Source: Azospirillum lipoferum (GTDB lineage Bacteria; Pseudomonadota; Alphaproteobacteria; Azospirillales; Azospirillaceae). From it: a DNA stretch of 64,000 nucleotides. The translations under genes were made by a program, and so were the position numbers. Below the pieces are notes generated by a model that saw only the letters and a list, made by a program, of their open reading frames with translations, made no database searches and was not told the origin of the DNA. This document shows positions 8,098 through 17,301 of the stretch, piece by piece (position 1 is the stretch's first letter; every line of letters begins with the position of its first letter). The DNA is taken from assembly GCF_024170005.1 (NCBI RefSeq), contig NZ_JALJXJ010000004.1:310001-374000 (forward strand), in the 5' to 3' direction.

Positions 8098-9183
8098 TCA
8101 GGCCGGAAAGCGCAGTTCGATCCGCGTGCCGGTGCCGCAGGGAGAGCCGTTTTGGGAGCCGTCGGCGGGACCGTGGGTCAATCGGCCGGACAGCTGGGCG
8201 GCCAGGCTCTGGATGATCTTCCAGCCCAGGCTGGGCAGGCGCTGCGCGTCGAAACCGTCCGGCAGGCCGACCCCGTCGTCCATCACCAGCAGGTGCAGCT
8301 GGCCGGGCTGGTCCGGCACCTCATGCAGTTCGACGGTGATTGTGCCGCCTTCGCGGCCGGCAAAGGCGTGCTTCAGGCTGTTGGTCAGCGCCTCCACGAT
8401 CAGCATCGCCAGAGCCAGCAGCCGTTCGGGCGACTGCGGCGCCGCCCGCACCGTCACGCGGCAGTCGATGCCGGGAGCGCCGGCCGCCGACATCATGTCC
8501 CGGCACAGCCCTTCGATGTGGCTGCCGAAATCATCGCCGGAGCGCGGGTCGTGCAGGCGCCGGTGCACCCGCGCCATGGTGTCGAGCCGCCGCCCCGCCT
8601 CCTCCAGCGCCGCCAGCGCCCCTTCCCGCGTGTGGCCGACGGAGCGCTTCTGCAAATCCAGCACGGCGGAGACGAACTGCATGTTGTTGGCGACGCGGTG
8701 CTGCAGCTCGTGGAACATGGTGGTCTGCACCTCCAGCAGCGAGGCGGTACGGCCGCGCTCCTCCTGGAGACGGGCCAGCGTGGTCTGCATGCCGTGGATC
8801 AGCGCGATGTCCACCGCGACCACCACCGCATAGAAGGCCAACGCCAGTTCGACGGATGCGTTCAGCCCGAAGGATTCGTAGGGCGGAATGAAGAAATACC
8901 AGGCGGCCAGTCCCGACAGCACTCCCGCCGCCACCCCCGGCCCCCGCCCGGCTATGAAGGTGGTGAGGATCACCGCCGGGAAGAAGGTGAGAAAGGGAAA
9001 GCCGGACGACATGGTGCCGTCGACGGCAAGGCGCAGCAGCAGGGCGGTGCCGGCGGACAGCACGGCCATGCCATAGCGCGGCACCGGACCGCGCCGCAGC
9101 AGCGAAAAACGCGCAAACCACTGCCAGACCGGCCGATCGGACCCCATTCCCTCCATAACCCCGCAATTTTCCCGCACAGACAT
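8098..9183 (-). CDS. membrane sensor histidine kinase (DUF4118 + HisKA_2 type)
   Basis: After a short cytoplasmic N-terminus there are about four membrane segments (PFLTFFPAVILTTFIAGRGP region), the DUF4118 layout known from KdpD-like and HWE-like kinases. The dimerisation box MFHELQHRVANNMQFVSAVL carries the phospho-accepting His. The ATPase part shows NSLKHAF, MDDGVGLP and SLGWKIIQSLAAQLSG. I chose ATG 9183 (361 residues); ATG 9156 is also possible, and the frame is open to 9312. It diverges from aapJ. The OmpR-type regulator behind aapP could be a partner, but HisKA_2 kinases more often work with other receivers, so the pairing is inference. Confidence 0.85.
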   Translation of the reverse strand: MSVRENCGVMEGMGSDRPVWQWFARFSLLRRGPVPRYGMAVLSAGTALLLRLAVDGTMSSGFPFLTFFPAVILTTFIAGRGPGVAAGVLSGLAAWYFFIPPYESFGLNASVELALAFYAVVVAVDIALIHGMQTTLARLQEERGRTASLLEVQTTMFHELQHRVANNMQFVSAVLDLQKRSVGHTREGALAALEEAGRRLDTMARVHRRLHDPRSGDDFGSHIEGLCRDMMSAAGAPGIDCRVTVRAAPQSPERLLALAMLIVEALTNSLKHAFAGREGGTITVELHEVPDQPGQLHLLVMDDGVGLPDGFDAQRLPSLGWKIIQSLAAQLSGRLTHGPADGSQNGSPCGTGTRIELRFPA

Positions 9184-9314
9184 AAGACCGGCACCTGGCG
9201 CTTGTAAGGGCCGGAGGAAGTCCCTGCACCTGAAATATCGGCCGGCCCCCGTGACAATCGACGGGCGAAGCCCGGTCACCCCCTTCGCCGCCTGCGCGGC
9301 CAATCTGTCCAAAG

Positions 9315-9364
9315 CTGTTCACAACTCCGCGACAACCGTTCATGCCGGTCGGGCACTTTGTTCA
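9315..9364 (+). promoter_or_regulatory. three phased GTTCA direct repeats upstream of aapJ
   Basis: GTTCA occurs at 9317, 9338 and 9360, about two DNA turns apart, in the divergent region between the kinase and aapJ. The first two lie in CTGTTCACAA (9315-9324) and AACCGTTCA (9334-9342). The same pair, with one base more spacing, occurs before the chemoreceptor gene at 14932-14960. It is probably the binding site of a regulator shared by both promoters. Confidence 0.4.
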
Positions 9365-9453
9365 ACCCACGGAGCGATTGTGACGGCACGCGGCGGCCGG
9401 AGCCTCCTGCCCCGGCGCCCCTGGAATGAACAAGGCTGAAGGAGCCACGCCCC

Positions 9454-10488
9454 GTGAAGTCCCATCTGAGCGCGCTCGCCATCGCGGCCACCCTGTCCGT
9501 CTCCGCTCTTGCCCTGTCCGGTACGGCCCAGGCCGGCGCCACCTTCGACGGCGTGAAGCAGAAGGGCTATGTCCAGTGCGGCGTCAATCTGGGCCTGTAC
9601 GGCTTCTCCGCGCCGGACGACAAGGGCAAGTGGTCGGGCCTGGACGTCGACATGTGCCGCGCCGTCGCCGCCGCCATGTTCGGCGATGCCGAGAAGGTGA
9701 AGTACACCCCGCTGTCGGCGCAGCAGCGCCTGCCGGCGCTCCAGTCCGGCGAGATCGACCTGCTCGCCCGCAACACCACCCGCACCCTGACCCGCGACAC
9801 CGCCAACGGCCTGAACTTCACGCCGACCAACTATTATGACGGCCAGGGCTTCATGGTGTCGGCCAAACTGGGGCTGAAGAGCGCCAAGCAGCTGAACGGC
9901 GCCACCGTCTGCGTCCTGCCCGGCACCACGACCGAGCAGAACGTGTCGGATTACTTCCGCGCCAACAAGATGACCTTCAAGCCGGTCGTCATCGAGAAGA
10001 ACGAGGAGCTGAACAAGGCCTTCTTCGCCGGCCGCTGCGACGCCCTGACCTCCGACGCCTCGCAGCTGGCCGCCATCCGCGCCGCCGAGGTGCAGAACCC
10101 GGCCGACTACGTCATCCTGCCCGAGCTGATCTCCAAGGAGCCGTTGTCCCCGGCCGTCCGCCAGGGCGACGAGGAATGGACCAATCTGGTCACCTGGGCC
10201 TTCTACGCCATGGTCCAGGCCGAGGAGAAGGGCCTGACCTCGGAGACGGTCGACGCCGCCATGACCTCTCCCGATCCGGACGTGAAGCGCCTGCTGGGCG
10301 TCACCGCCGGCAACGGCAAGGCGCTGGGCGTCGAGGAGAACTGGGCCTACGCCATCATCAAGCAGGTCGGCAACTACGCCCAGAGCTATGAGCGCAACGT
10401 CGGCGCCGGCTCCAAGCTGAAGATGCCGCGCGGCCAGAACGCCCTCTACACCGAAGGCGGCCTGATGTACGCCCCGCCGATGAAGTAA
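9454..10488 (+). CDS. aapJ: general L-amino acid ABC transporter, periplasmic binding protein AapJ
   Basis: AapJ captures L-amino acids in the periplasm and hands them to AapQM. The 344-residue protein starts at GTG behind GAAGGAG and has a signal peptide ending ALSGTAQA before the mature GATFDGVKQ. The mature part is a type 3 solute-binding protein: GYVQCGVNLGLYGFS, WSGLDVDMCRAVAAAMFGD, and the family mark ARNTTRTLTRD. The C-terminal MPRGQNALYTEGGLMYAPP is typical of AapJ/BztA. It heads the aap operon, but a 90-base hairpin repeat separates it from aapQ, an arrangement that would let it be made in excess. Confidence 0.95.
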   Translation: MKSHLSALAIAATLSVSALALSGTAQAGATFDGVKQKGYVQCGVNLGLYGFSAPDDKGKWSGLDVDMCRAVAAAMFGDAEKVKYTPLSAQQRLPALQSGEIDLLARNTTRTLTRDTANGLNFTPTNYYDGQGFMVSAKLGLKSAKQLNGATVCVLPGTTTEQNVSDYFRANKMTFKPVVIEKNEELNKAFFAGRCDALTSDASQLAAIRAAEVQNPADYVILPELISKEPLSPAVRQGDEEWTNLVTWAFYAMVQAEEKGLTSETVDAAMTSPDPDVKRLLGVTAGNGKALGVEENWAYAIIKQVGNYAQSYERNVGAGSKLKMPRGQNALYTEGGLMYAPPMK

Positions 10489-10497
10489 GGGAGTCCT

Positions 10498-10587
10498 CCC
10501 TCTCCCGCCTCTCGCACAAACTTCGTTTGTGCTGACGGCGTCAGGCGGATCGAAGATCCGCTGAGAGCCCCGGGAGAGGGCTTTTTT
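10498..10587 (+). repeat. dispersed repeat forming a three-stem hairpin between aapJ and aapQ
   Basis: CCCTCTCCCG (10498-10507) pairs exactly with CGGGAGAGGG (10571-10580), followed by CTTTTTT. Inside are two more perfect stems: GCACAAAC/GTTTGTGC with a TTC loop (10514-10532), and GCGGATC/GATCCGC with a GAA loop (10545-10561). The clover-like fold with its T-run could act as a partial terminator or a 3' stabiliser of aapJ mRNA. The same inner architecture recurs at 21882-21929 and inside rbbA near 43990. Confidence 0.75.
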
Positions 10588-10607
10588 CCCCCGCACGGAG
10601 CAACACC

Positions 10608-11765
10608 ATGACAAACCCGGTCCAGGCGCTGAACTCCGCGCGCGTGCGGGGGTGGCTGTATCAGGCGCTGTTTCTGGCCTGCACCCTCGCCGTCGCCTGG
10701 TATCTCGTCTCCAACACGCTGACCAACCTCGCCAACCGCGGCGTCGCCACCGGTCTCGGCTTCCTGCACCGCGAAGCCGGCTTCGAGATCGGCGAGAGCC
10801 TGCTGTCCTATACCGCATCGGACACCTATCTGAAGGCGCTGGTCGTCGGCCTCTTGAACACGCTGGCGGTGTCGGCCGCGGGTGTGGTGCTGGCGACCGT
10901 GCTGGGCGTGCTGATCGGCATCGGGCGGCTGTCGTCCAACTGGATGGTGAACCGCTTCGCCACCCTGTATGTCGAGACGGTGCGCAACGTGCCGCTGCTT
11001 TTGCAGCTGGTGGTCTGGTACACGATCCTGAACCGGCTCCCCAGCCCGCGCGAGGCGCTGGAGATCCTGCCGGGCATCTTCCTCAGCAACCGCGGCATGA
11101 AGTTCCCGGTCCTGGTGGAGCATGCCGGCCATGGCTGGATCCTGCTGGCACTGGTCGCCGGCATCGCCGCCGCCTTCGCCGTCGTCCGCCATGGCCGCCG
11201 CCGCCGCGAGGCCACCGGCAAGCCCTTCCCCACCCTGCCGGCCGCCATCGCCGCCGTGCTGCTGCCGCCGGCCCTGGCCTTCATCGCCACCGGCGCGCCG
11301 CTGGCCTTCGACGTGCCGGTCCTGGCCGGCTTCAACTTCGAGGGCGGCGGGTCGGTCACCCCGGAATTCACCGCGCTGCTGATCGGCCTGTCGGTCTACA
11401 CCGCCGGCTTCATCGCCGAGATCGTGCGCTCCGGCATCCTCGCCGTGCCGCACGGCCAGACCGAGGCCGGGCTGGCGCTGGGCCTGTCACCGGGCAAGAT
11501 CCTGCGCCTCGTCATCCTGCCGCAGGCGCTGCGCGTCATCGTGCCGCCGCTGACCAGCCAGTATCTGAACCTGACCAAGAACAGCTCGCTGGCCGTCGCC
11601 ATCGGCTATCCGGATCTGGTCAGCGTCTCCAACACCTCGGCCAACCAGACCGGTCAGGTGGTGGAGGCGGTGGCGATGATGATGCTCGTCTACCTCATCA
11701 TCAGCCTCGCGATCTCCGGCTTCATGAACTGGTACAACCGCCGCGTGGCTCTGGTGACCCGATGA
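10608..11765 (+). CDS. aapQ: general L-amino acid ABC transporter permease AapQ
   Basis: AapQ is one of the two inner-membrane permeases of the Aap system. The 385-residue protein has the long form expected for AapQ/BztB, with about eight hydrophobic segments. The C-terminal permease domain carries the EAA loop GQTEAGLALGLSPGKILRLV followed by ILPQALRVIVPPLTSQYLNL. The N-terminal part has the AapQ-type region around TGLGFLHREAGFEIGE. ATG 10608 follows GGAGCAACACC. It overlaps aapM by four bases, so the two are translationally coupled. Confidence 0.95.
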   Translation: MTNPVQALNSARVRGWLYQALFLACTLAVAWYLVSNTLTNLANRGVATGLGFLHREAGFEIGESLLSYTASDTYLKALVVGLLNTLAVSAAGVVLATVLGVLIGIGRLSSNWMVNRFATLYVETVRNVPLLLQLVVWYTILNRLPSPREALEILPGIFLSNRGMKFPVLVEHAGHGWILLALVAGIAAAFAVVRHGRRRREATGKPFPTLPAAIAAVLLPPALAFIATGAPLAFDVPVLAGFNFEGGGSVTPEFTALLIGLSVYTAGFIAEIVRSGILAVPHGQTEAGLALGLSPGKILRLVILPQALRVIVPPLTSQYLNLTKNSSLAVAIGYPDLVSVSNTSANQTGQVVEAVAMMMLVYLIISLAISGFMNWYNRRVALVTR

Positions 11766-12937
11766 GCAAGCAGTTCCCGGCCGATCCGGCCCCCATCCCC
11801 ACCGCTCCCGTCCCTCCCGCCCATTGGGCCGCCTCCTACGAGGAGGAGCCGAGCCAGGCCTCCGCCCCGCCGCAGGCCAACGGCATGACGGCGCTGAAGC
11901 CCTTCGGCTGGGCGAAAGACAACCTCTTCAACACGCCGCTGAACACGGCGCTGACCGTCGCCTGCCTGTTCCTGCTGTGGCTGGTGGTGCCGCCGATGGC
12001 GAACTGGCTGCTGCTGAACGCCAGCTGGTCCGGGTCGTCGGAGGCCTGCCGCGAGGCGGCCGGCGCCTGCTGGTCGGTGATCGTGGTCAAGCACCGGCTG
12101 ATCTTCTTCGGCACCTACCCCTATGACGAGCAGTGGCGCCCCTTCCTGGCCTGCGCCCTGTTCGTGGCGATGCTGGGAGCCAGCGGTGTGCGCGCCTTCT
12201 GGCGGCCCTGGCTGGCCGTCGCCTGGGCGCTGACGCTGGTCGGCATGGGCGTGCTGATGTGGGGCGGCGTCGCCGGCCTCACCTATGTGCCGAACGACCG
12301 CTGGGGCGGGCTGCCGATCACGCTGATGCTGTCGGTCTTCTCCATCGCCCTGGCCTTCCCGCTGTCGATCCTGCTGGCGCTCGGCCGCCAGTCGTCGCTG
12401 CCGGCCATCAGGACCTTCTGCGTCGGCTTCATCGAGACGATGCGCGGCGTGCCGCTGGTCAGCGTGCTGTTCATGGCCTCGGTAATGTTCCCGCTGTTCC
12501 TGCCGGAAGGCGTCACGGTGGACAAGCTGCTGCGCGCGCTGGCCGGCATGACCCTGTTCACCGCCGCCTATCTGGCCGAAGCGGTACGCGGCGGCCTGCA
12601 GGCGATCCCCAAGGGCCAGTCCGAGGCCGCCGACGCGCTCGGCCTGTCCTACTGGCAGAAGACGATGCTGATCGTCCTGCCGCAGGCGCTGCGCATCGTC
12701 ATCCCGCCGATCGTCAACCAGTTCATCAGCGCCTTCAAGGACACCTCGCTGGTCACCATCGTCGGCCTGTACGACCTGCTGACCGCCGCCACCGTGGCGA
12801 CGACCGACCCCGAATGGCGCCCCTATTTCGCCGAGGTCTATGTCTTCGCCGGGCTGATGTTCTGGATCTTCTGCTTCAGCATGTCGCGCTACAGCCAGTG
12901 GCTGGAGCGTCTGGCCAACCGCTACACCCGCCGCTGA
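11762..12937 (+). CDS. aapM: general L-amino acid ABC transporter permease AapM
   Basis: AapM is the second permease of the Aap importer. I set the start at ATG 11762, overlapping the aapQ stop (ATGA), which gives 391 residues; the same frame is open further upstream but only as a shadow of aapQ. A Pro/Ala-rich cytoplasmic N-terminus of about 55 residues precedes the first membrane segment. The EAA loop reads [20 protein letters not shown], then [20 protein letters not shown]. The ATP-binding gene follows after 20 bases. Confidence 0.94.
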   Translation: MSKQFPADPAPIPTAPVPPAHWAASYEEEPSQASAPPQANGMTALKPFGWAKDNLFNTPLNTALTVACLFLLWLVVPPMANWLLLNASWSGSSEACREAAGACWSVIVVKHRLIFFGTYPYDEQWRPFLACALFVAMLGASGVRAFWRPWLAVAWALTLVGMGVLMWGGVAGLTYVPNDRWGGLPITLMLSVFSIALAFPLSILLALGRQSSLPAIRTFCVGFIETMRGVPLVSVLFMASVMFPLFLPEGVTVDKLLRALAGMTLFTAAYLAEAVRGGLQAIPKGQSEAADALGLSYWQKTMLIVLPQALRIVIPPIVNQFISAFKDTSLVTIVGLYDLLTAATVATTDPEWRPYFAEVYVFAGLMFWIFCFSMSRYSQWLERLANRYTRR

Positions 12938-12957
12938 CCGGCTCTGGAGACCGACAA

Positions 12958-13701
12958 ATGACCGCCAACGCCATCATCGAACTCCGCAAGGTCGGCAAGT
13001 GGTACAACAGCTACCACGCGCTCCGCGACGTCAGCATCAGCATCGGCAAGGGCGAGAAGGTCGTCGTCTGCGGCCCGTCGGGCTCGGGCAAGTCGACGAT
13101 GATCCGCTGCATCAACCGGCTCGAGGCGCACCAGACCGGCCACATCATCGTCGACGGCATCGAACTGACCGACGACGTCAAGGCGGTGGAGAAGATCCGC
13201 CGCAAGGTCGGCATGGTGTTCCAGAACTTCAACCTGTTCCCGCACCTGACCGTGCTGCAGAACCTGACGCTGGCCCCGATCTGGGTCCGCGGTATGGCGA
13301 AGTCCGAGATCGAGGAAATCGCCATGATGTACCTGAAGCGGGTGCGCATCCCCGACCAGGCGCACAAGTTCCCCGGCCAGCTGTCCGGCGGCCAGCAGCA
13401 ACGCGTCGCCATCGCCCGCGCGCTCTGCATGCGCCCGGAGATCATGCTGTTCGACGAGCCGACCTCGGCGCTGGACCCCGAAATGGTCAAGGAGGTGCTG
13501 GACGTGATGACCGAGCTGGCCGGCGAGGGCATGACCATGGTCTGCGTCACCCACGAAATGGGTTTCGCCCGGCAGGTCGCCGACTCTATTGTCTTCATGG
13601 CCGAGGGCTCGATCATCGAGAGCGGGTCGCCGGCCGAATTCTTCGAGAACCCGAAAAGCGAGCGCACCCGCCAGTTCCTGGGCCAGATCCTGGAACATTG
13701 A
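12958..13701 (+). CDS. aapP: general L-amino acid ABC transporter ATP-binding protein AapP
   Basis: AapP powers amino acid import. From ATG 12958 (with GGAGA upstream) it codes 247 residues, normal for polar amino acid ATPases. It has Walker [10 protein letters not shown], the Q-loop [16 protein letters not shown], the signature [15 protein letters not shown], Walker [15 protein letters not shown] and the switch His in VTHEMGFA. The Lys in the variable loop after Walker A and the final [15 protein letters not shown] are typical of AapP/GlnQ. It is the last transporter gene; a response regulator gene follows 49 bases later on the same strand. Confidence 0.95.
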   Translation: MTANAIIELRKVGKWYNSYHALRDVSISIGKGEKVVVCGPSGSGKSTMIRCINRLEAHQTGHIIVDGIELTDDVKAVEKIRRKVGMVFQNFNLFPHLTVLQNLTLAPIWVRGMAKSEIEEIAMMYLKRVRIPDQAHKFPGQLSGGQQQRVAIARALCMRPEIMLFDEPTSALDPEMVKEVLDVMTELAGEGMTMVCVTHEMGFARQVADSIVFMAEGSIIESGSPAEFFENPKSERTRQFLGQILEH

Positions 13702-13750
13702 GGCGGAACCCACGGGTCAAGGTGGGGCGCGAAAGGCGGACGAGAGGGCC

Positions 13751-14458
13751 ATGCCGGCGACCATTGCCATCACCGACGACGACGCGGTGACGCGCGAGAC
13801 GCTGAAGTCCTACCTGACGGATGAGGGCTTCGACGTCCTCCAGGCCCGAAGTGCCGAGGAGCTGAAGGACCTGCTGGCGGCGACGGCGGTGGACCTCGTG
13901 CTGCTCGACATCCGGCTGCCGCGCCAGGACGGGCTGACCCTGACCCGCGAACTGCGCGCGGTGTCGGAGATCGGCATCATCCTGGTCAGCAGCCGGGCGG
14001 AGAAGCTGGACCGCATCATCGGGCTGGAGATGGGGGCAGACGACTACATCGCGAAGCCCTTCGAGCCGCGCGAGATCCTGGCCCGGGTGCGGAACCTGCT
14101 GCGCCGGCTGAAGGCGCCGGGCGACCAGCGCGACGACCGCCGGCGCTGCTTTTCCGGCTGGACGCTGTGGCTGGACCGCATGCGCCTGACCGACCCGCAG
14201 GGCAACCCGGTGCGGCTGACCGGTGCGGAGTTCGAACTGCTGTCGACCTTCGTCTGCAACCCCGGCCGGGTGATGAACCGCGACTATCTGCTGACGGCGA
14301 CGACGCGGCGCAAGACGGACGCCACCGACCGCACGATCGACAGCCTCGTCCGCCGCCTGCGCCGCCTGATCGAGACCGACCCCGCCGACCCGAGGCTGCT
14401 CGTCACCGTCCACGGCACGGGATACCTGTTCGCCGGCGATGTCACGCAGGATGGGTAG
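13751..14458 (+). CDS. OmpR-family response regulator
   Basis: From ATG 13751 (AGAGGG upstream) the protein has 235 residues: a receiver domain with the acidic pocket DDD near residues 8-10, the phosphorylation Asp in LVLLDIRLPRQDG near 54, the switch Ser in ILVSSRAE and the Lys in AKPFEPRE. The C-terminal winged helix has LTGAEFELLSTFV, RVMNRDYLL and TDRTIDSLVRRLRR. It resembles TorR/OmpR regulators. It probably forms the last gene of the aap transcript. No kinase gene is adjacent on the same strand, although a kinase gene lies on the other side of the aap operon. It is a candidate for binding the GTTCA repeats. Confidence 0.88.
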   Translation: MPATIAITDDDAVTRETLKSYLTDEGFDVLQARSAEELKDLLAATAVDLVLLDIRLPRQDGLTLTRELRAVSEIGIILVSSRAEKLDRIIGLEMGADDYIAKPFEPREILARVRNLLRRLKAPGDQRDDRRRCFSGWTLWLDRMRLTDPQGNPVRLTGAEFELLSTFVCNPGRVMNRDYLLTATTRRKTDATDRTIDSLVRRLRRLIETDPADPRLLVTVHGTGYLFAGDVTQDG

Positions 14459-14482
14459 GGAGTTCTTCGAACCGGCCAGGAT

Positions 14483-14637
14483 CCCCTCTCCCCCCGGGGA
14501 GAGGGTTAGGGTGAGGGGGGCGCACCGCGAGGATTCTCAAGAACCGCGCGCTCCCCGCTCCCTGCCAAATCCACCCCCTGCATCCCCTTCACCCCAACCC
14601 TCTCCCCGGGAGAGGGAGAGCGGGGGCGGGAGAGGGC
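14483..14637. repeat. dispersed palindromic repeat, long paired copy with shared core
   Basis: Two CT/GA palindromes face each other around a core of about 60 bases that includes AAATCCACCC. The core closely matches that of the copy at 53583-53720, with stretches like TCAAG..CCGCGC(G/A)CTCCC in both. The family therefore includes units of about 140 bases, not only the palindromic ends. A further CCGGGAGAGGG-type fragment lies at its right end. Confidence 0.75.
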
Positions 14638-14705
14638 AAGACACCCAACCCCGAGCAAACTCCCCCGTCGCTTCAGTCTCGCGGCGGCCACGCGCTCGGC
14701 AACCT

Positions 14706-14755
14706 GGGCCACGGAAATCGCGAATTTTTTCGCGCGTTTCCGTGGCCCATTTTTT
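14706..14755 (+). terminator. strong intrinsic terminator
   Basis: GGGCCACGGAAA (14706-14717) pairs exactly with TTTCCGTGGCCC (14737-14748), with an inner CGCGAA/TTCGCG stem, and is followed by ATTTTTT. It lies 250 bases after the response regulator stop, beyond a repeat, so it ends either the aap transcript or an unseen small RNA. Confidence 0.85.
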
Positions 14756-14931
14756 ATGCGTTAACGCAGGCGGGCAGCCTGTTCCAAAGTCATCCCACCA
14801 CATGTGGTTGCTTTTCTTCTTGCACGATTCCTCTCCAGGAAAGTCCTGGCCCGTCCATCTGCCGAAAAGACCGTCTGTTTCCTTCCCCCTGTCATCCGCG
14901 CTTGCCTCAAATGCAAACGAAAAGACACGAA

Positions 14932-14960
14932 CTGTTCACAAATGAACGCTAAACCGTTCA
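14932..14960 (+). promoter_or_regulatory. GTTCA motif pair upstream of the chemoreceptor gene
   Basis: CTGTTCACAA (14932-14941) and AACCGTTCA (14952-14960) repeat the aapJ upstream motif with nearly the same spacing. Here the first half also forms a palindrome, GTTCA-CAAA-TGAAC (14934-14947). It lies 66-94 bases before the chosen start of the chemoreceptor. Confidence 0.4.
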
Positions 14961-15025
14961 AAGGGCCCTGCGACGATATGCGTGTAGCAATCCGTAAAAC
15001 CGTTATTGGCGGCGGGGGTTTGGGC

Positions 15026-17254
15026 ATGACGGCGATCTCGACGAAAGCAGGCCGGGCGGAGACGGGCGGCACCACGGACGATGGCGGCATGCGCCACCGC
15101 TTCTGGACCCTGCGCCGCGCCATGGTGTCGGTGGTGGGTGTGCTGGTGGCGGCGCTGATCGCCAGCCAGGCCTGGGTGTCGCAACGCTACACCGACTTCG
15201 CGCTGACCACCTTCAACAGCAGTGCCGCGGCGACGCTGCGGGTGCTCGCCAACGACCGCATCCGCAAGAACTACACGGAATGGCTCCAGGGCCACGCCAA
15301 CGAATGGAGCCGCGACGCCTTCCTGGTCGACAGCATCAACCAGAAGGATCCGGCCAAGACGATGCTGGCGCTGAAGAACATCAACGCCCGCCCCGTCGTG
15401 GTCGATCGCGAGGTGCGGCTGGTCTCGGTCGCCGTCTACGATGCCGACATGACCCGCATCGCCCTCACCGGCGGGGAGCAGGACAGCGTCGCCACCGTCG
15501 CCCCGCTGTTCGAGGCGCTGAAGACCCGCGACCTCGCCGACAAGCGCCGCCCTGCCAGCCTGCTGTGGCGCGACGGCCAGGGCCGGCCGCTGTTCAGCAT
15601 GATCGTCCCGATCGGCGGCTTCCGCGTCCTGGGTTTCCTGGAGGTGGTGACCGATCCCCTGCCCGCCCTGTCGAACCTGGGCGCGGTGCTGGACGCCGAC
15701 ATCCGCTTCACCGACACCAAGGGCGGCGTGCTGTTCGAGGCCAAGGGCGGCGAGCCGTCGGCCCATGCGCAGCTCTCCACCACCACCGTGTCGCTCGGCG
15801 GCGACGGCGGGCTGCCCTGGGCGACGGCGGAGATTTCCCGCGACGTTTCCGAGTTCGTCGGCGCGACGGAGGAGCTTCGCAACGACGCGCTGAAGATGGT
15901 CGGCGCCTTCGCGCTGGCGGTCGCCATCGCCGCCGCCCTGCTTCTGCGCGTCGCCGTCTTCGCCAGCCTGCGCAAGTTCGCCCGCGCCATGGAGCAGATC
16001 GCCGCCGGCGACCTGTCCATCGAGGTTCCCCGCACCGGCCGCGACGAGCTGGCGGTGATGGCGACGGCGCTACGCCGCCTGCGCGGCAGCGTCGAGCAGG
16101 TGCTGCTGATGAAGCGGATGGTCGACAGCAGCCCGGTGCCCACCGCCCTGCTGCGCACCGACGGCCAAGTCGGGTTCGTCAACCCCGCCGCCCGGACCTT
16201 CTGCGAGGCGCACGGCATCGACCCGACCGGTCCCGACCTGCTGGCCCAGGGGCCGGACTTCACCGCCGCCTGCACCGACCCCGCCCGCCCGCCGATCCCG
16301 CGCCGCACCCTGACGGTGGACGAGACGACGGTGGAGGCCCATGTCGATACCGTGTTCGACGACCAGGGCAACGTGCTGGGCAAGACGCTGTCCTGGACCG
16401 ACGTGACCGAGCAGGTGCGCTCCGCCGCCCTCGCCCGCCAGCTGATGGAGGACGTGCATCAGGTGGCGTCCGGCGTCGCCACCCAGTCGGGCCAGCTGCG
16501 CGAGCTGGCCGACGCGCTGCGCCGCGAATCGTCCGGCACCATCGACAGCACGGTCAGCGCCGGCAGCTTCGTCGCCGAGAGCAACCGCAACGCCAACACC
16601 TGCAACGACAGCGCCGAGGTGCTGATGGACACCATCGGCAGCGTCTCCAGCCTCGCGACGGAGGCGGCGGGGGTGGTCGGCGCCACGCTGGGCGAGCTGA
16701 CCGCCGCCCGCGAGGTGGTCGGCCAGCTGGGCGAGAACACCGAGCAGATCCGCCGGATCGTCGACGTCATCACCGGCATCGCCCACCAGACCAAGCTCTT
16801 GGCGCTGAACGCCACCATCGAGGCGGCCGCCGCCGGCGTGGCGGGCCGCGGCTTCGCCGTGGTGGCGGCGGAGGTGAAGAAGCTGGCGGAGGAGACCGCC
16901 AACGCCACCGTGCAGATCGCCAGTTCGGTCAGTGCCATCAACGGCAGCATCCAGAACACCGTCGGCACCTTCGCCCGCATCTCCGGCTCGGTCGAGCGCA
17001 TCAACGAGGTGCAGGAGCTGATCGGCGAGGCGGTGGCCCGCCAGACCGACTCCTCCACCGACATCCGCAACCGCGTCGGCGTGATCGCCGGCAACACCGG
17101 CGAGGTGGCGAGCCTGATCGACGGCGTCAGCGCCCAGGCCGCCCGCACCGGCGACATCGCGGCGTCCCTGACCGAAACGGCGAACACGCTGGCCGAGGAA
17201 GCCGCTTCGCTGCATAGTCTGCTCGGCACGCTGCGCGCCGGGCAGGCGGCCTGA
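15026..17254 (+). CDS. methyl-accepting chemotaxis protein with periplasmic sensor, HAMP and PAS
   Basis: I chose ATG 15026 (GGGGG upstream), giving 742 residues; the frame is open from 14804. A membrane segment at about 33-50 and a second at about 290-312 bracket a 240-residue periplasmic sensor I do not recognise. A HAMP segment (FARAMEQIAAGDLSIEVPRT) and a PAS-like region (about 370-470, MVDSSPVPTALLRTDGQVGF) follow. The signalling hairpin is clear: [20 protein letters not shown], then RGFAVVAAEVKKLAEETANA. It controls flagellar behaviour through CheA/CheW. The orphan binding protein gene 47 bases downstream is probably co-transcribed and may present the ligand. Confidence 0.92.
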   Translation: MTAISTKAGRAETGGTTDDGGMRHRFWTLRRAMVSVVGVLVAALIASQAWVSQRYTDFALTTFNSSAAATLRVLANDRIRKNYTEWLQGHANEWSRDAFLVDSINQKDPAKTMLALKNINARPVVVDREVRLVSVAVYDADMTRIALTGGEQDSVATVAPLFEALKTRDLADKRRPASLLWRDGQGRPLFSMIVPIGGFRVLGFLEVVTDPLPALSNLGAVLDADIRFTDTKGGVLFEAKGGEPSAHAQLSTTTVSLGGDGGLPWATAEISRDVSEFVGATEELRNDALKMVGAFALAVAIAAALLLRVAVFASLRKFARAMEQIAAGDLSIEVPRTGRDELAVMATALRRLRGSVEQVLLMKRMVDSSPVPTALLRTDGQVGFVNPAARTFCEAHGIDPTGPDLLAQGPDFTAACTDPARPPIPRRTLTVDETTVEAHVDTVFDDQGNVLGKTLSWTDVTEQVRSAALARQLMEDVHQVASGVATQSGQLRELADALRRESSGTIDSTVSAGSFVAESNRNANTCNDSAEVLMDTIGSVSSLATEAAGVVGATLGELTAAREVVGQLGENTEQIRRIVDVITGIAHQTKLLALNATIEAAAAGVAGRGFAVVAAEVKKLAEETANATVQIASSVSAINGSIQNTVGTFARISGSVERINEVQELIGEAVARQTDSSTDIRNRVGVIAGNTGEVASLIDGVSAQAARTGDIAASLTETANTLAEEAASLHSLLGTLRAGQAA

Positions 17255-17301
17255 TCCCGCCCGCCCTCCGCGAAAGAGCGGCGGATGAGGCGGGTCAGGG
17301 A

